From contig NZ_JAQGLJ010000013.1 of NCBI RefSeq assembly GCF_028292945.1, forward strand, positions 1 through 38,294: DNA of 38,294 nt, read 5' to 3'. The notes under the pieces were generated by a model. The model was not told the DNA's origin. It saw nothing but the letters and a program-made list of their open reading frames with translations, and searched no databases. The stretch is from Sphingomonas bacterium (lineage in GTDB: Bacteria; Pseudomonadota; Alphaproteobacteria; Sphingomonadales; Sphingomonadaceae). The position numbers were made by a program, and so were the translations under genes. Shown here one piece after another: positions 15,870 to 24,489 of the stretch; the stretch's first letter is position 1; the number at the start of each line of letters is the position of its first letter.

Positions 15870-16643
15870 ATGAACCCACTCACCGACGCGTCGTTGCACA
15901 CCATGTTGAACAAGGTGCCGGAAGTCACCTTGGTCTTCTGGCTGATCAAGATGCTGTCGACCACCGTCGGCGAGACGGGAGCCGATTTCCTGATCTTCAA
16001 CCTCGGCTACGGCATGACCCTTACCTCCGTCGTCATGGGTGCGCTGCTCGTCGCCACGCTCGCGTGGCAGATGGGGCTGCGGCGCTACGTGCCCGAGCCC
16101 TATTGGCTGACGGTGGTGCTCGTCAGCATTTTCGGCACTTTGGTCACGGACAATCTCACCGACCAGTTCGGGGTGCCGCTTGCGGTGTCGACCGGGGCTT
16201 TCGCGGTTGGGCTGATCGTGGTGTTCGCGCTGTGGCATCGGGCCGAGGGCACGCTGTCGATCGCAGAGATCGACAACCGCCCGCGCGAGGCTTTCTATTG
16301 GCTGGCGATCCTCATCACGTTCGCGCTTGGCACCGCGGCCGGCGACTGGGTGGGCGAGGGACTGGGCCTGGGCTATAGCTGGTCGGCCGTGTTGTTCGGC
16401 GGGATGATCGCCGTCGTGGCGGCTGCGCGCTTCCTGTTCAACGCCAGCGCGGTGGCGACCTTCTGGATTGCCTATGTCCTGACCCGGCCGCTGGGCGCAT
16501 CGTGCGGCGACCTGCTCGCGCAATCACCTAGCAACGGCGGGCTGGGGCTGGGCACCACCGATACCAGCATCATCTTTCTTGTCGTGATCGTCGGGCTGGT
16601 GATCTACCTGCGCACGGCCATGGCGCGTCCGGCCGTCGCCTGA
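15870..16643 (+). CDS. COG4705-type multi-pass membrane protein
   Basis: A 257-residue protein with about eight hydrophobic segments. It has the hallmark N-terminal motif NKVPEVTLVFWLIKMLSTT with VGETGADFL, partly echoed in the second half (FYWLAILITFALGTAAGDW), suggesting an internal duplication. The family is uncharacterised. It lies 29 nt downstream of the PepSY gene and 28 nt upstream of the response regulator, so the four products probably work together at the inner membrane. Confidence 0.8.
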   Translation: MNPLTDASLHTMLNKVPEVTLVFWLIKMLSTTVGETGADFLIFNLGYGMTLTSVVMGALLVATLAWQMGLRRYVPEPYWLTVVLVSIFGTLVTDNLTDQFGVPLAVSTGAFAVGLIVVFALWHRAEGTLSIAEIDNRPREAFYWLAILITFALGTAAGDWVGEGLGLGYSWSAVLFGGMIAVVAAARFLFNASAVATFWIAYVLTRPLGASCGDLLAQSPSNGGLGLGTTDTSIIFLVVIVGLVIYLRTAMARPAVA

Positions 16644-16671
16644 GCGTGACCGGGTCGGAGGGACGTCGAAC

Positions 16672-17337
16672 ATGCGTGTCTTGCTGGTCGAGGACGACCG
16701 AATGGTCGGCGAGACGATGAGCCTCGCGCTCCAGGACGCCGCCTGCGCGGCCGACTGGGTGCGCGATGGTGCCACGGCGATCATCGCTGCCCGCGACCAG
16801 CATTACGACCTGGTGCTGCTCGACCTCGGCCTGCCCGAACGCGACGGGATCGAGGTGCTTCGCACGATCCGGTCGAGCAACGACGCGGTGCCCGTGTTGA
16901 TCGTCACCGCCCGGGATGCGGTGGAAGACCGGATCGCCGGGCTCGACGGTGGTGCCGATGATTACATCGTCAAACCTTTCGAAATGGGCGAGCTGCTCGC
17001 GCGGATGCGCGCGGTATCGCGACGCAAGGGCGGGCGGGCTGCGCCGCTCCTCACCAACGGCCGGCTGGCTCTCGATCCCGCGACGCGCGAGGCGCGCGTC
17101 GATGACGCCGAGCCGGTTCGGCTCTCCGCGCGCGAATTCTCGCTGTTGCAAGCCTTGTTGCTTCGACCGGGAGCGATCCTGTCGCGATCCGAGCTCGAGG
17201 ATCGCATCTATGGGTGGGGCGAGGAAGTTGAGAGCAATGCCGTCGAATTCCTGATCCACGCGCTGCGTCGAAAATTGGGCCAGACGACGATCCGCAACGT
17301 CAGGGGGGCGGGATGGCTGGTCGATCGGGAGGGCTGA
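16672..17337 (+). CDS. OmpR/PhoB-family response regulator
   Basis: A 221-residue regulator with receiver domain (acidic pocket E7/D8/D9, phospho-acceptor D51 in LLDLGLPERDG, VTARDAVEDRI, KPF) and a C-terminal OmpR-type winged helix (LSAREFSLLQALLLRPGAIL, VEFLIHALRRKLG, IRNVRGAGWLVD). This architecture, with the linked kinase, resembles QseB/PmrA/TctD-type systems. Its stop overlaps the kinase start by one base (TGATG). Confidence 0.93.
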   Translation: MRVLLVEDDRMVGETMSLALQDAACAADWVRDGATAIIAARDQHYDLVLLDLGLPERDGIEVLRTIRSSNDAVPVLIVTARDAVEDRIAGLDGGADDYIVKPFEMGELLARMRAVSRRKGGRAAPLLTNGRLALDPATREARVDDAEPVRLSAREFSLLQALLLRPGAILSRSELEDRIYGWGEEVESNAVEFLIHALRRKLGQTTIRNVRGAGWLVDREG

Positions 17338-18638
17338 TGTCGCAGTCGTTGCAGTTCCGGTTGTCGCTGTGGCTGCTGCTGACCATCGTCGTGGCCGGGT
17401 CGGCGGCAGCGGTGTTCTCCTATTGCTCCGCCTACGCCGAAGCGATCGAGCTGCAGGACGACCAGCTGCGCGAGGCGGCGGCGCTGGCCGGACAATTGAG
17501 CCCGTCTGCCGCCGACGCGGCGCGGATCGCATCCGCCAACGACCATGAAGCGCGGATCGTGGTCGGGCGAGTCGGTGGGCAGGGCGCCCTGCCGCCGGAG
17601 TTGCGCGGTTTGCCTGCCGTGCTGACCCCGGGGTTCCACACCGAACGGGCCGGTGCCCGCGAATGGCGGGTGTTCGTCACCGATCCCGACCAAATGCTGG
17701 TCGCGCAGTCGACTGCCCTGCGCGACGACGTGGCACAGGACGGCGCGGAGCGTGCGCTGCTGCCGTTCGCCGTTGTGCTGCCGCTGCTGTTGCTGGTGGT
17801 GACGGTCATCGTAAGGCGGATGCTCGCTCCGTTGCGCGCGCTGGCGGCGGCGGTCGACGCTCGGAAGGACGACGATCTGAGCGCCATCGGCGATGCCGGG
17901 CTGCCGATCGAACTCCGGCCGCTGGTTGGCGCAACCAACCGCCTGCTCGACCGCATCGGCCAGGCGATGGCGGCGCAGCAGCGCTTCATCGCCGACGCCG
18001 CGCACGAACTCAGGACCCCGTTGGCGGCGCTGATCCTGCAAGCCGAGCGGCTGGACGGTGCCGATCTGTCAACCGATGCGCGCGACCGGCTTGGGCTGCT
18101 GCGACGTGGGCTGGCGCGCAGCCGCTCCCTGCTCGAGCAATTGCTGGCGCTTGCCCGCGCACAGCAGGCCGCGGTCAACCCGGCGGCGGCGACCCCGCTC
18201 GGGCCGGTGCTGCGCGCAGTGATCGCCGAGCAGATGCCGCTCGCCGTCCGCAAGCGGATCGACCTGGGGGTGATCGGCGAGCCCGACGTGACGGTCGCCA
18301 TGGGCGAGCTCGACGTATCGATCCTCCTGCGCAATCTGGTCGAGAATGCGCTTCGCTACACCCCCGAGGCTGGCCGGGTCGACGTCGTCGTCGGGCGCGC
18401 CGGGCACCGCGCGACGATCGCGGTGCGTGATACCGGCCCTGGCATTCCGGTCGAGGAGCGCGAGCGGGTGTTCCAACCGTTCCATCGGCTCGCCGCCGAC
18501 GATCAGGGGTCGGGGCTGGGACTGGCAATCGTCCGCGCGATAGCCGAGCGGAATGGCGCGACGGTCACCATCGGCGATGCGCAGCCCGGCGCCAGCATCT
18601 CGATTACACTTCCCGACACCAACGAAGGACCCGCATGA
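17337..18638 (+). CDS. Membrane sensor histidine kinase
   Basis: A 433-residue kinase. Two membrane helices (about 7-28 and 142-160) bracket a periplasmic sensor of about 115 residues. The HisKA dimerisation box carries H223 (FIADAAHELRTPLAAL) and the HATPase domain has NLVENALRYTP, DTGPGIP and GSGLGLAIVRAIAERNGA. The sensor domain has no recognisable ligand signature. I start it at ATG 17337, which overlaps the regulator stop; the frame from 17313 is an overlap within the regulator. The downstream DedA gene overlaps by 4 nt. Confidence 0.93.
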   Translation: MSQSLQFRLSLWLLLTIVVAGSAAAVFSYCSAYAEAIELQDDQLREAAALAGQLSPSAADAARIASANDHEARIVVGRVGGQGALPPELRGLPAVLTPGFHTERAGAREWRVFVTDPDQMLVAQSTALRDDVAQDGAERALLPFAVVLPLLLLVVTVIVRRMLAPLRALAAAVDARKDDDLSAIGDAGLPIELRPLVGATNRLLDRIGQAMAAQQRFIADAAHELRTPLAALILQAERLDGADLSTDARDRLGLLRRGLARSRSLLEQLLALARAQQAAVNPAAATPLGPVLRAVIAEQMPLAVRKRIDLGVIGEPDVTVAMGELDVSILLRNLVENALRYTPEAGRVDVVVGRAGHRATIAVRDTGPGIPVEERERVFQPFHRLAADDQGSGLGLAIVRAIAERNGATVTIGDAQPGASISITLPDTNEGPA

Positions 18639-19249
18639 CCGCCTGGATCCAGAACCTCGTCGCGCAACTCGGCTATGTCGGCATCGCGCTGCTGATGTTC
18701 GCCGAGACCGTGTTCCCCCCGCTTCCCTCTGAGGTGATCATGCCGCTGGCCGGGATGCAGGCGGGGGCGGGACGCTTCTCGCTGGCCGGGACGATCGCCG
18801 CTGGGGTGACCGGAGCGATGATCGGCAATTTGGCCTGGTATGCGCTGGCCCGTGCGATCGGAGTCGAGCGCATGCGCACCCTGGTCGATCTGCATGGCCG
18901 CTGGTTGACGCTGGACTGGGACGAAGTCGAGCGGGGTCGCTCCCTGTTTGCCAAGAGTGGCGCGACATTCGTCTGCCTCGGCCGGCTGGTGCCCACGATC
19001 AGGTCGATCGTGTCCATACCCGCCGGACTGCTGGCGTTGCCGTTGCTGCCCTTCCTGTTGTGGTCGCTAATTGGCACGACCGTGTGGACCGGGTTGCTCG
19101 CTGGCGCCGGTACGTTGCTGGGCGGGCGCCATGGTGCGGTCGCCGATGTGGTCGGGCCGGTCTCGACTGCGATCGTTGTCGCGATTGTGGGCTGGTATGG
19201 CTGGCGGGTCGCGACCTGGCACCGGCGCAAAGGATCCCGTGATGAATAG
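18635..19249 (+). CDS. DedA-family membrane protein
   Basis: A 204-residue protein with the DedA/SNARE-associated pattern: FAETVFPPLPSEVIMPLAG at the N-terminus, then GAMIGNLAWYALARAIG, and CLGRLVPTIRSIVSIPAG with the conserved arginines in the second half. DedA proteins are undecaprenyl-phosphate or phospholipid translocases needed for envelope homeostasis and, in several bacteria, polymyxin tolerance. Its start is in an ATGA overlap with the kinase and its end overlaps the PAP2 gene by 8 nt, so it is co-translated with both. Confidence 0.9.
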   Translation: MTAWIQNLVAQLGYVGIALLMFAETVFPPLPSEVIMPLAGMQAGAGRFSLAGTIAAGVTGAMIGNLAWYALARAIGVERMRTLVDLHGRWLTLDWDEVERGRSLFAKSGATFVCLGRLVPTIRSIVSIPAGLLALPLLPFLLWSLIGTTVWTGLLAGAGTLLGGRHGAVADVVGPVSTAIVVAIVGWYGWRVATWHRRKGSRDE

Positions 19250-19943
19250 CATGCGCATCAGCTTGCTCCATCGCCCCGCCGCTGCGCTAGCCGTGGCCGC
19301 TGGGCTGCTAGCAGCAGCGGTGCTGTTCCTGCTGATGCTGGGGTCGGAGATCGCCGAGCGGGAGACCGAAATCTTCGACCGCGCAGTGTTGCAGTGGCTG
19401 CGCGACATGTTCGGTAGCTACTCCGGGCTGAAGCGCGTGATGCTGGACATTACCGCGCTGGGCGACACCATCGTCCTGACATTCACCGTGCTCGCGGTGA
19501 CCGGTTTCCTGCTGACGCTGCGGCGCTACCGGTTGGCCGGCATACTGATCGTCCAGGCGGCGGTGGGCACCTCGTTGGCGTCGCTGGCCAAGCTCTGGTT
19601 CGCGCGCGCCCGCCCCTCGATCATCGAGCACTGGGCCGAGGTAAGCAGCGCGAGTTTTCCCAGCGGCCACGCCGCCAATTCCGCAGTGGTGTATTTCGCA
19701 CTTGCGATCCTGGCGGGCCGCGCCGTCCCCACGGCCGCGGGGCGCTGTTACCTGCTCGGCATCGCGGCGGCCTTGGTCGCGGCGATCGGGGTATCGCGCA
19801 TGTATCTGGGTGTTCACTGGCCCACCGACGTGATTGCCGGCTGGGCATTGGGTGGCAGCTGGGCGATCTTTGGCTGGGTCGTGACAGAGCGCCTGGCGCC
19901 CCGCGTCAGTTCCGATAGATTTGTATCAAGAAACCCAGCCTGA
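19242..19943 (+). CDS. PAP2-family membrane phosphatase
   Basis: A 233-residue membrane protein with the acid phosphatase PAP2 motifs: KLWFARARP (motif 1), SFPSGHAANS (motif 2, catalytic His) and SRMYLGVHWPTDVIAGW (motif 3). Such enzymes dephosphorylate undecaprenyl-pyrophosphate or phosphatidic/lipid A phosphates. The start is ATG 19242, inside the DedA gene; an alternative start is ATG 19251. With DedA it suggests that the operon handles recycled lipid carrier or lipid A phosphate under control of the adjacent two-component system. Confidence 0.9.
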   Translation: MNSMRISLLHRPAAALAVAAGLLAAAVLFLLMLGSEIAERETEIFDRAVLQWLRDMFGSYSGLKRVMLDITALGDTIVLTFTVLAVTGFLLTLRRYRLAGILIVQAAVGTSLASLAKLWFARARPSIIEHWAEVSSASFPSGHAANSAVVYFALAILAGRAVPTAAGRCYLLGIAAALVAAIGVSRMYLGVHWPTDVIAGWALGGSWAIFGWVVTERLAPRVSSDRFVSRNPA

Positions 19944-20394
19944 TGTTAGATCAAGTTTGGTAGAAAGGGCCTTAGCATATCAAACTGGTAGCGGGGAGTT
20001 GAACTTCATTCCTAGCCATTCTTAGCTTGCTATTCAGGTTCATGACTGAGTCAGAAATTGGCTTGGACCGATGAACCACATCAATTCTTCCAGATGCTCG
20101 CTCTTGAAGACTTGCCATTGTTGCAGATCGCTATGCTCCGTGCAGCAACGCTTCGGATCAGCTCCGCCTTTCTCGCAGTTCACCTACGCCAGTCGGCCTA
20201 CCCTGCGTCGACGCGATAGCAGTGGAGTGGGTCAGCGTAACGATGCGCGTTGCATGCAAAGCGGCATGTTCTTTTCGCTGCGATATTGAGTGTCGGTTCA
20301 CTCCGTGCGCGCCTTGACAGTTTGGTGTCAGGGAAGAGCGCCTAAGCAACCATCAATCGCAATGGCGACGAGTGGTCAATGACGGGAGCGGGTG
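19944..20394. other. Gene-free AT-richer intergenic region
   Basis: About 450 nt without a convincing gene; a 72-codon frame at 20071-20289 has no ribosome site or recognisable sequence. It is visibly less GC-rich than the flanks. It contains a perfect palindrome TGACTGAGTCA at 20043-20053 and the TGACA/TGTCA dyad at 20314-20331, and probably the promoter of the porin gene. No clear terminator was found after the PAP2 gene. Confidence 0.6.
20314..20331. promoter_or_regulatory. Dyad TTGACA-N6-TGTCAG upstream of the porin, Pho-box-like on the minus strand
   Basis: TGACA (20315-20319) and TGTCA (20326-20330) are inverted arms 6 nt apart, about 65 nt before the porin start. Read on the minus strand it is CTGACAC-CAAA-CTGTCAA, close to the two CTGTCAT half-sites with a 4-nt spacer of a PhoB box (11 of 14). 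However, the orientation points away from the porin. TTGACA could also serve as a -35 element for the porin, but no good -10 is seen at normal spacing. Confidence 0.3.
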
Positions 20395-21816
20395 ATGATC
20401 GGACGATTGGGGTGCCGAAGCGCGCTGATCTGCGGCGGTGTCGTCGCGGCTGTCACCATCGCTGCTCCGGCCGCAGCGCAGAGCCGTCCGGAAATCGGCG
20501 AGCTTCGGGCGCTACTTTTGGCCTTGAAGTCCGATCAGGAAAGATCGTCGAGCCGCATCGCCCAACTTCAGGGCGAGCAGGAGATCGCCGCCCGACGGAT
20601 TGCTCAGCTTGAGGCTGCGCTGGCGACGCGAACGCCTTCCTCCAGTCCGATTGCAGCGGATCGGTTCGAACCCGGCGTCGCAGCAGCCGCAGCGATTAAC
20701 CGGCCGGTTGACCTGGCGGCACACTCCACTTCCCAGGCGCCGGCCGCGGCAATCAACCCCGCCGGCGGCTCCGGTCCAGGCACGCCAGCAATGCAGGCGC
20801 AGGCCAAGCTCGCGCTGTCGGGCGACCTGCGGCTCAGGTACGAAAACAACTCCGGCGATACCGACGCGATCGATCGGAGCCGGCTGGTGATGCGAGGCCG
20901 GCTGCGCGCCGCCTACTCCGTCAACGACTGGCTGACGATCGGTGGCCAGCTTTCCACCGGCGATCCCAACGATCCCAACAGCACGGATATCACGCTGACA
21001 GGCTTTGACAGCGACCTGATGGTTAGCCTGGATCAGGCCTATGTTCGCGCCACCTTCGGCAACCTGACCCTGAACGGTGGCAAGTTCGTGCAACCCTTCG
21101 CACGAACGGAAATGGTTTGGGACGGCGATGTGGACATCCAGGGCGTAGCGGCGAGCTATCGTACGGATCTTGGCGGCGGATCTTCGGCGCGTGCGCACGG
21201 ACTTTACATGATTGTCGACGAGGCGGCCGCTGCTTCGGACAGCTATATGGTCGGCGGTCAAGTTCAGCTCGATTGGCTTTTGGGTGATTTGCGCTTCGAG
21301 ATCGCGGCCGGTTATTACGACTATACGTTGCGAAGCGTTGCGGGTGCGGACGCCGGGGACATCCGCACCAATCGATTCGCGTCAGGAGCGTACCTTTCTG
21401 ATTTCGACCTGCTCGACGTTGTCGGCGGCGTCACTTACTCGGGCCTGGGACCGCAGTGGCCCGTCCGACTGGTCGCTGACTATGTTCACAACTTCGGTGC
21501 GACCACCGATCAGGACTCCGGCTTCGGCGTCGATCTGCTGCTGGGGCGCGGTGTGCAGCACAGGGACTGGCGCTTTGGGTACGGTTACGCCGAGACCGGC
21601 GTGGACGCGGTGCTGGCGGCCTTCAGCCACGACAACACCGACTTGGCGACCAATTATCGGCAGCACAGCATCTTCGGAGAGTATGTGGTGGCGCCTCGCG
21701 TGGTGCTGAACGCGACGCTATTTCATTACCGGCCCAAGTCGTCGCTGTTCACTCCGGCATTTCTGCCCGATGACTGGGTAAACCGGCTGCGGCTGAACTT
21801 GCTGGTGAACTTCTAG
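20395..21816 (+). CDS. Outer-membrane porin (Porin_5-like) with N-terminal coiled coil
   Basis: A 473-residue protein with a signal peptide (to about AAAAQ), then a heptad-patterned helical segment (LRALLLALKSDQERSSSRIA...IAQLEAALA) typical of the trimerising coiled coil of this porin group. A proline/alanine linker leads to a beta-barrel from about residue 140: SGDLRLRYENN, RSRLVMRGRLRAAY, NLTLNGGKFVQPF. The barrel ends in the terminal phenylalanine LRLNLLVNF needed for BAM recognition. Start ATG 20395 has GGGAG six nucleotides upstream; a GTG three bases earlier is possible. The substrate is unknown. It opens a plus-strand trio that converges on the binding-protein array. Confidence 0.85.
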   Translation: MIGRLGCRSALICGGVVAAVTIAAPAAAQSRPEIGELRALLLALKSDQERSSSRIAQLQGEQEIAARRIAQLEAALATRTPSSSPIAADRFEPGVAAAAAINRPVDLAAHSTSQAPAAAINPAGGSGPGTPAMQAQAKLALSGDLRLRYENNSGDTDAIDRSRLVMRGRLRAAYSVNDWLTIGGQLSTGDPNDPNSTDITLTGFDSDLMVSLDQAYVRATFGNLTLNGGKFVQPFARTEMVWDGDVDIQGVAASYRTDLGGGSSARAHGLYMIVDEAAAASDSYMVGGQVQLDWLLGDLRFEIAAGYYDYTLRSVAGADAGDIRTNRFASGAYLSDFDLLDVVGGVTYSGLGPQWPVRLVADYVHNFGATTDQDSGFGVDLLLGRGVQHRDWRFGYGYAETGVDAVLAAFSHDNTDLATNYRQHSIFGEYVVAPRVVLNATLFHYRPKSSLFTPAFLPDDWVNRLRLNLLVNF

Positions 21817-21910
21817 GCCATGCGGCGTGCGCCGGGCGACAGGTTGCTGACAGTTTTCCACGCTAGTCCCGTTGTAGAAAAAAGAAGCATCAAGAGAGGG
21901 TATAGCTGAA

Positions 21911-22462
21911 ATGCGCATCAAATTACGTGCAGTGCTCGCCACCGCGCTCATCGGCGTCGTCGCCGCTCCCACCGTCGCTCAGGATATCCCGCGTGCGGCG
22001 TCTACCCCGCAGACGGCCAAGAACTGGCGCGGCCCGACCGGCAAGATCAAGGCGCAAGCCTTGGTCGACAAGCTGATCGCCGGCCACAAGGAGATCATGA
22101 GCATCACCATGCACGCTCAGCCTGACGGGTTGACCGGCGACGCATACACGATGATCGCGGGCTCGTTTCCCGATCGGATCGGCAACACGTCCTCGCCCGG
22201 CGACATCATCACCGCCAAGAAGGGCGTGACCCAGGTCGAGTCGAAATGGGGTACTCCAGATTACGGCAAGAAGGTCTCGATCGTGATCCCGCTGAAGGAC
22301 AGTGCGGGCAAATACCTGCCGGTTGCGATGGTTATCGCCTTTCATCAGTCGCCGGCCACCCGCAAGAAGGATACCGACTTCATGCAGCCGGGGATCGCGA
22401 TCCGTGATGGGCTCAGCAGGCAGATACCGAACCTCGCATCCCTCTACGCACCCGCCGGCTAA
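21911..22462 (+). CDS. Small exported protein, possibly Cache/PDC-like
   Basis: A 183-residue protein with a clear Sec signal (LRAVLATALIGVVAAPTVAQ). The mature part has SITMHAQPDGLTGDAYTMI, then DRIGNTSSPGDIITAK, and VSIVIPLKDSAGKYLPVAMV. This spacing resembles the single sensor (Cache/PDC) domains that bind small ligands, but without any membrane or signalling domain attached. I do not recognise a named family, and the Cache suggestion is inference. It lies 94 nt after the porin and 50 nt before the YncE-type gene, and is probably co-transcribed with both. Confidence 0.75.
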   Translation: MRIKLRAVLATALIGVVAAPTVAQDIPRAASTPQTAKNWRGPTGKIKAQALVDKLIAGHKEIMSITMHAQPDGLTGDAYTMIAGSFPDRIGNTSSPGDIITAKKGVTQVESKWGTPDYGKKVSIVIPLKDSAGKYLPVAMVIAFHQSPATRKKDTDFMQPGIAIRDGLSRQIPNLASLYAPAG

Positions 22463-22512
22463 GCCTCGGTTCGGCTGATCGTTCGGGGCAGCGAGTCCCC
22501 AGGAGGTATATC

Positions 22513-23565
22513 GTGAAGAACCTGAAGCTGTTGGCGGCGCTCATCGGCGCCGCCGCCGTCCTGTTGCCTGCTGCAGCGGCCGAACCGCTCTACGTGCTTG
22601 AGAGCGCAACAGTCCTGCCCAGCTCCGATACCGACTGGGACTATATCAAGCTTGAGCCGCACGGCAGCCGGCTGTTCATCGCTCGTCGCAAGGACGGATT
22701 GAGCGTCTTCGACGTCGACCAAAAAAGGGTCACGGCGACGGTGGCGAACACTGATGGCGCCAACGGCCCGCTGCTGCTGCCGGCAATCGATCGCGGCTAT
22801 GTGGTCAACACCGACGGCTCGATCACGGTGTTCGCGTTGAAGTCGCTCAAGGTGCTCAATCGGATCAAGCTCGCCAATGACGGCGGGCTCAACACCATCA
22901 CCTACGATCCTTCCACCAAGCGGTTGCAGGCGGTGGTGGGGTCTCGGGCCGCCGAGTCGGCATGGTTCACCCTGGACGCGATGACCGGCAAGCTGCTGAG
23001 CAAGACCGTCTTTCCTTTCAAGAAGATGGACGAGCCCGCGCCTGACGGGAAGGGGGGGCTGTTCGCGCCCGCGCGGTACGACAAGCTGCTCCTGAAGCTT
23101 GATTCCAGGACGCTCAAGGAGATCGGTCGTTGGGAGATCAACTGCGAGCAGGTTGTTGCAGTAGAACATCGGGCTGACATCAACCGGCTGCTGATCGGCT
23201 GCAGGGGCGACAAGCCGGTCTTCCTGGCGCTCGACGCGACCACGGGCCGGCAGATCGCGTCGGTGCCGATCGGCAAGGGCATCGACGGCATGGTTCATGA
23301 CGAAAAGCGCGGGCGGATCATCACATCCAACGGCGGCGATTCCAGCCTCACCGTCATCAAGCAGGACGGGCCGGACAGCTATCGGTTGCTCGGCAACATC
23401 CAGACCCGGCCGCAGGCACGCACGATGCAGATCGACGAGCGCAACGGCAAGCTGTACCTCGTCACCGCCGATGCGACCTTTCCGGCACCCGGCGTCGACG
23501 GCAAGCCCGCGCCGCCCTACTTCCATCCCAACAGCTTCACGGTGCTGACCTATAAGCCGATGTAG
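22513..23565 (+). CDS. Exported YncE-family beta-propeller protein
   Basis: A 350-residue protein with a signal peptide (LLAALIGAAAVLLPAAAAEP) and repeated blades of about 40 residues: GSRLFIARRKDGLSVFDVD, GYVVNTDGSITVFALKSL, ITYDPSTKRLQAVVG, KPVFLALDATTGRQIASVP, NGKLYLVTADATFP. This is the seven-bladed YncE/YVTN type. Start is GTG 22513, seven nucleotides after a perfect AGGAGG (22501-22506). In E. coli yncE sits beside the TonB-dependent receptor gene yncD, so its position facing a TonB-receptor operon is noteworthy. Its ligand is unknown. It ends 24 nt from the end of the array. Confidence 0.85.
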   Translation: MKNLKLLAALIGAAAVLLPAAAAEPLYVLESATVLPSSDTDWDYIKLEPHGSRLFIARRKDGLSVFDVDQKRVTATVANTDGANGPLLLPAIDRGYVVNTDGSITVFALKSLKVLNRIKLANDGGLNTITYDPSTKRLQAVVGSRAAESAWFTLDAMTGKLLSKTVFPFKKMDEPAPDGKGGLFAPARYDKLLLKLDSRTLKEIGRWEINCEQVVAVEHRADINRLLIGCRGDKPVFLALDATTGRQIASVPIGKGIDGMVHDEKRGRIITSNGGDSSLTVIKQDGPDSYRLLGNIQTRPQARTMQIDERNGKLYLVTADATFPAPGVDGKPAPPYFHPNSFTVLTYKPM

Positions 23566-23589
23566 GGCGGAACCCCGGGCGACGGACGG

Positions 23590-24489
23590 TCAGTCGAGCG
23601 GTCGATATGGGCCGCGTGCGATGATCGCGCGGGCGGCCGCACTGCTTATGAAGACGGCGAAGTCGGCTGCGATCGGACGGGGCACGGGATCGGCATACGC
23701 CACGACCTCGCGCTCGAACGGATAGCCAGGCTGACCGGGCAAGCGTGGCTGCCCGTCGACCACGACGGGAAGCACGCGCGTGCCGGGGTATTTGGTGGCA
23801 TCGCCAAGACCAAGCGCAGCCGGGTCGCGCGCAACTGCAGCCGCGATCTCGGCTCCGAAGCTGTCGCGTCCAAGATCAGGTGCGCGGACGTCGGTTCGCT
23901 CGCGGACTCGGCGCCAGTCGAGCTGGACGCGGCCGGCGAGCAACGACGCGCGCAGGTAGCGGCCGGTGCCGCCGTCCGACCATGGCATCACCACCACGAC
24001 CGGCCGTTGCGCCAGCGGGCCGCCGGCGCCGAGTTCTGTCCAGCGCGGTGGGTCACCGTACGCCCGAAAGGCGACCGTAAGCTGTTCACGGGTTATCGCC
24101 CGGAGCGAATTGTCCACATGCACCCGCACCGCCAGCGCGGGCGAATGGCCCGGCGTTGCAACGCTGCCGCGAAACACCGGTGTCGCCACCGGCAGCTTGC
24201 GGTGGATCCACTCATAGGCTTTCAGCTCTTGATCATGGCCGCGCCGGCCGATGATCGCCAGTTCGGAACGACCGGTCGAAAAGCGTGCCATCGCCACGTC
24301 GCTGCCGACAGCGAGGATGGCGACACGCCGGCCCGGACGTGCCCGCTCATAGGCCGCGGCAAGCGCCCGCAGCGTCGGCGCGAGCTGGGCGCTGGTCGCC
24401 ACCTCCAACACCGGTCCGCTGCGCGCGGGCGGCGCGATCTCGGCGCTGAGGGCGAGCGCCGCGATCGGCAGCATAAGGTAGCGGATCAT
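23590..24489 (-). CDS. PstS-like binding protein J (last, shortest array member)
   Basis: A 299-residue exported protein, the last gene of the array. A signal peptide (LMLPIAALALSAEIAPPA) precedes a PBP-like fold: VGSDVAMARFSTGRSELAII is the first ligand loop. DGGTG (172-176, in MPWSDGGTGRYL) stands where PstS has its SGT phosphate loop, making J the only member besides A with a recognisable version. It lacks the NIRTWGQLGL and LSREGQ motifs of the other members; WTELGAGG and FISSAAARAI stand in their places. It is therefore the most diverged, although intact. Start ATG 24489 overlaps the upstream stop by 4 nt. No lipobox. Confidence 0.8.
   Translation of the reverse strand: MIRYLMLPIAALALSAEIAPPARSGPVLEVATSAQLAPTLRALAAAYERARPGRRVAILAVGSDVAMARFSTGRSELAIIGRRGHDQELKAYEWIHRKLPVATPVFRGSVATPGHSPALAVRVHVDNSLRAITREQLTVAFRAYGDPPRWTELGAGGPLAQRPVVVVMPWSDGGTGRYLRASLLAGRVQLDWRRVRERTDVRAPDLGRDSFGAEIAAAVARDPAALGLGDATKYPGTRVLPVVVDGQPRLPGQPGYPFEREVVAYADPVPRPIAADFAVFISSAAARAIIARGPYRPLD

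Noticed and set aside
20071-20289. 72-codon plus-strand frame in the intergenic region
   Set aside because: It has no ribosome site, unusual codon use and no recognisable sequence pattern.
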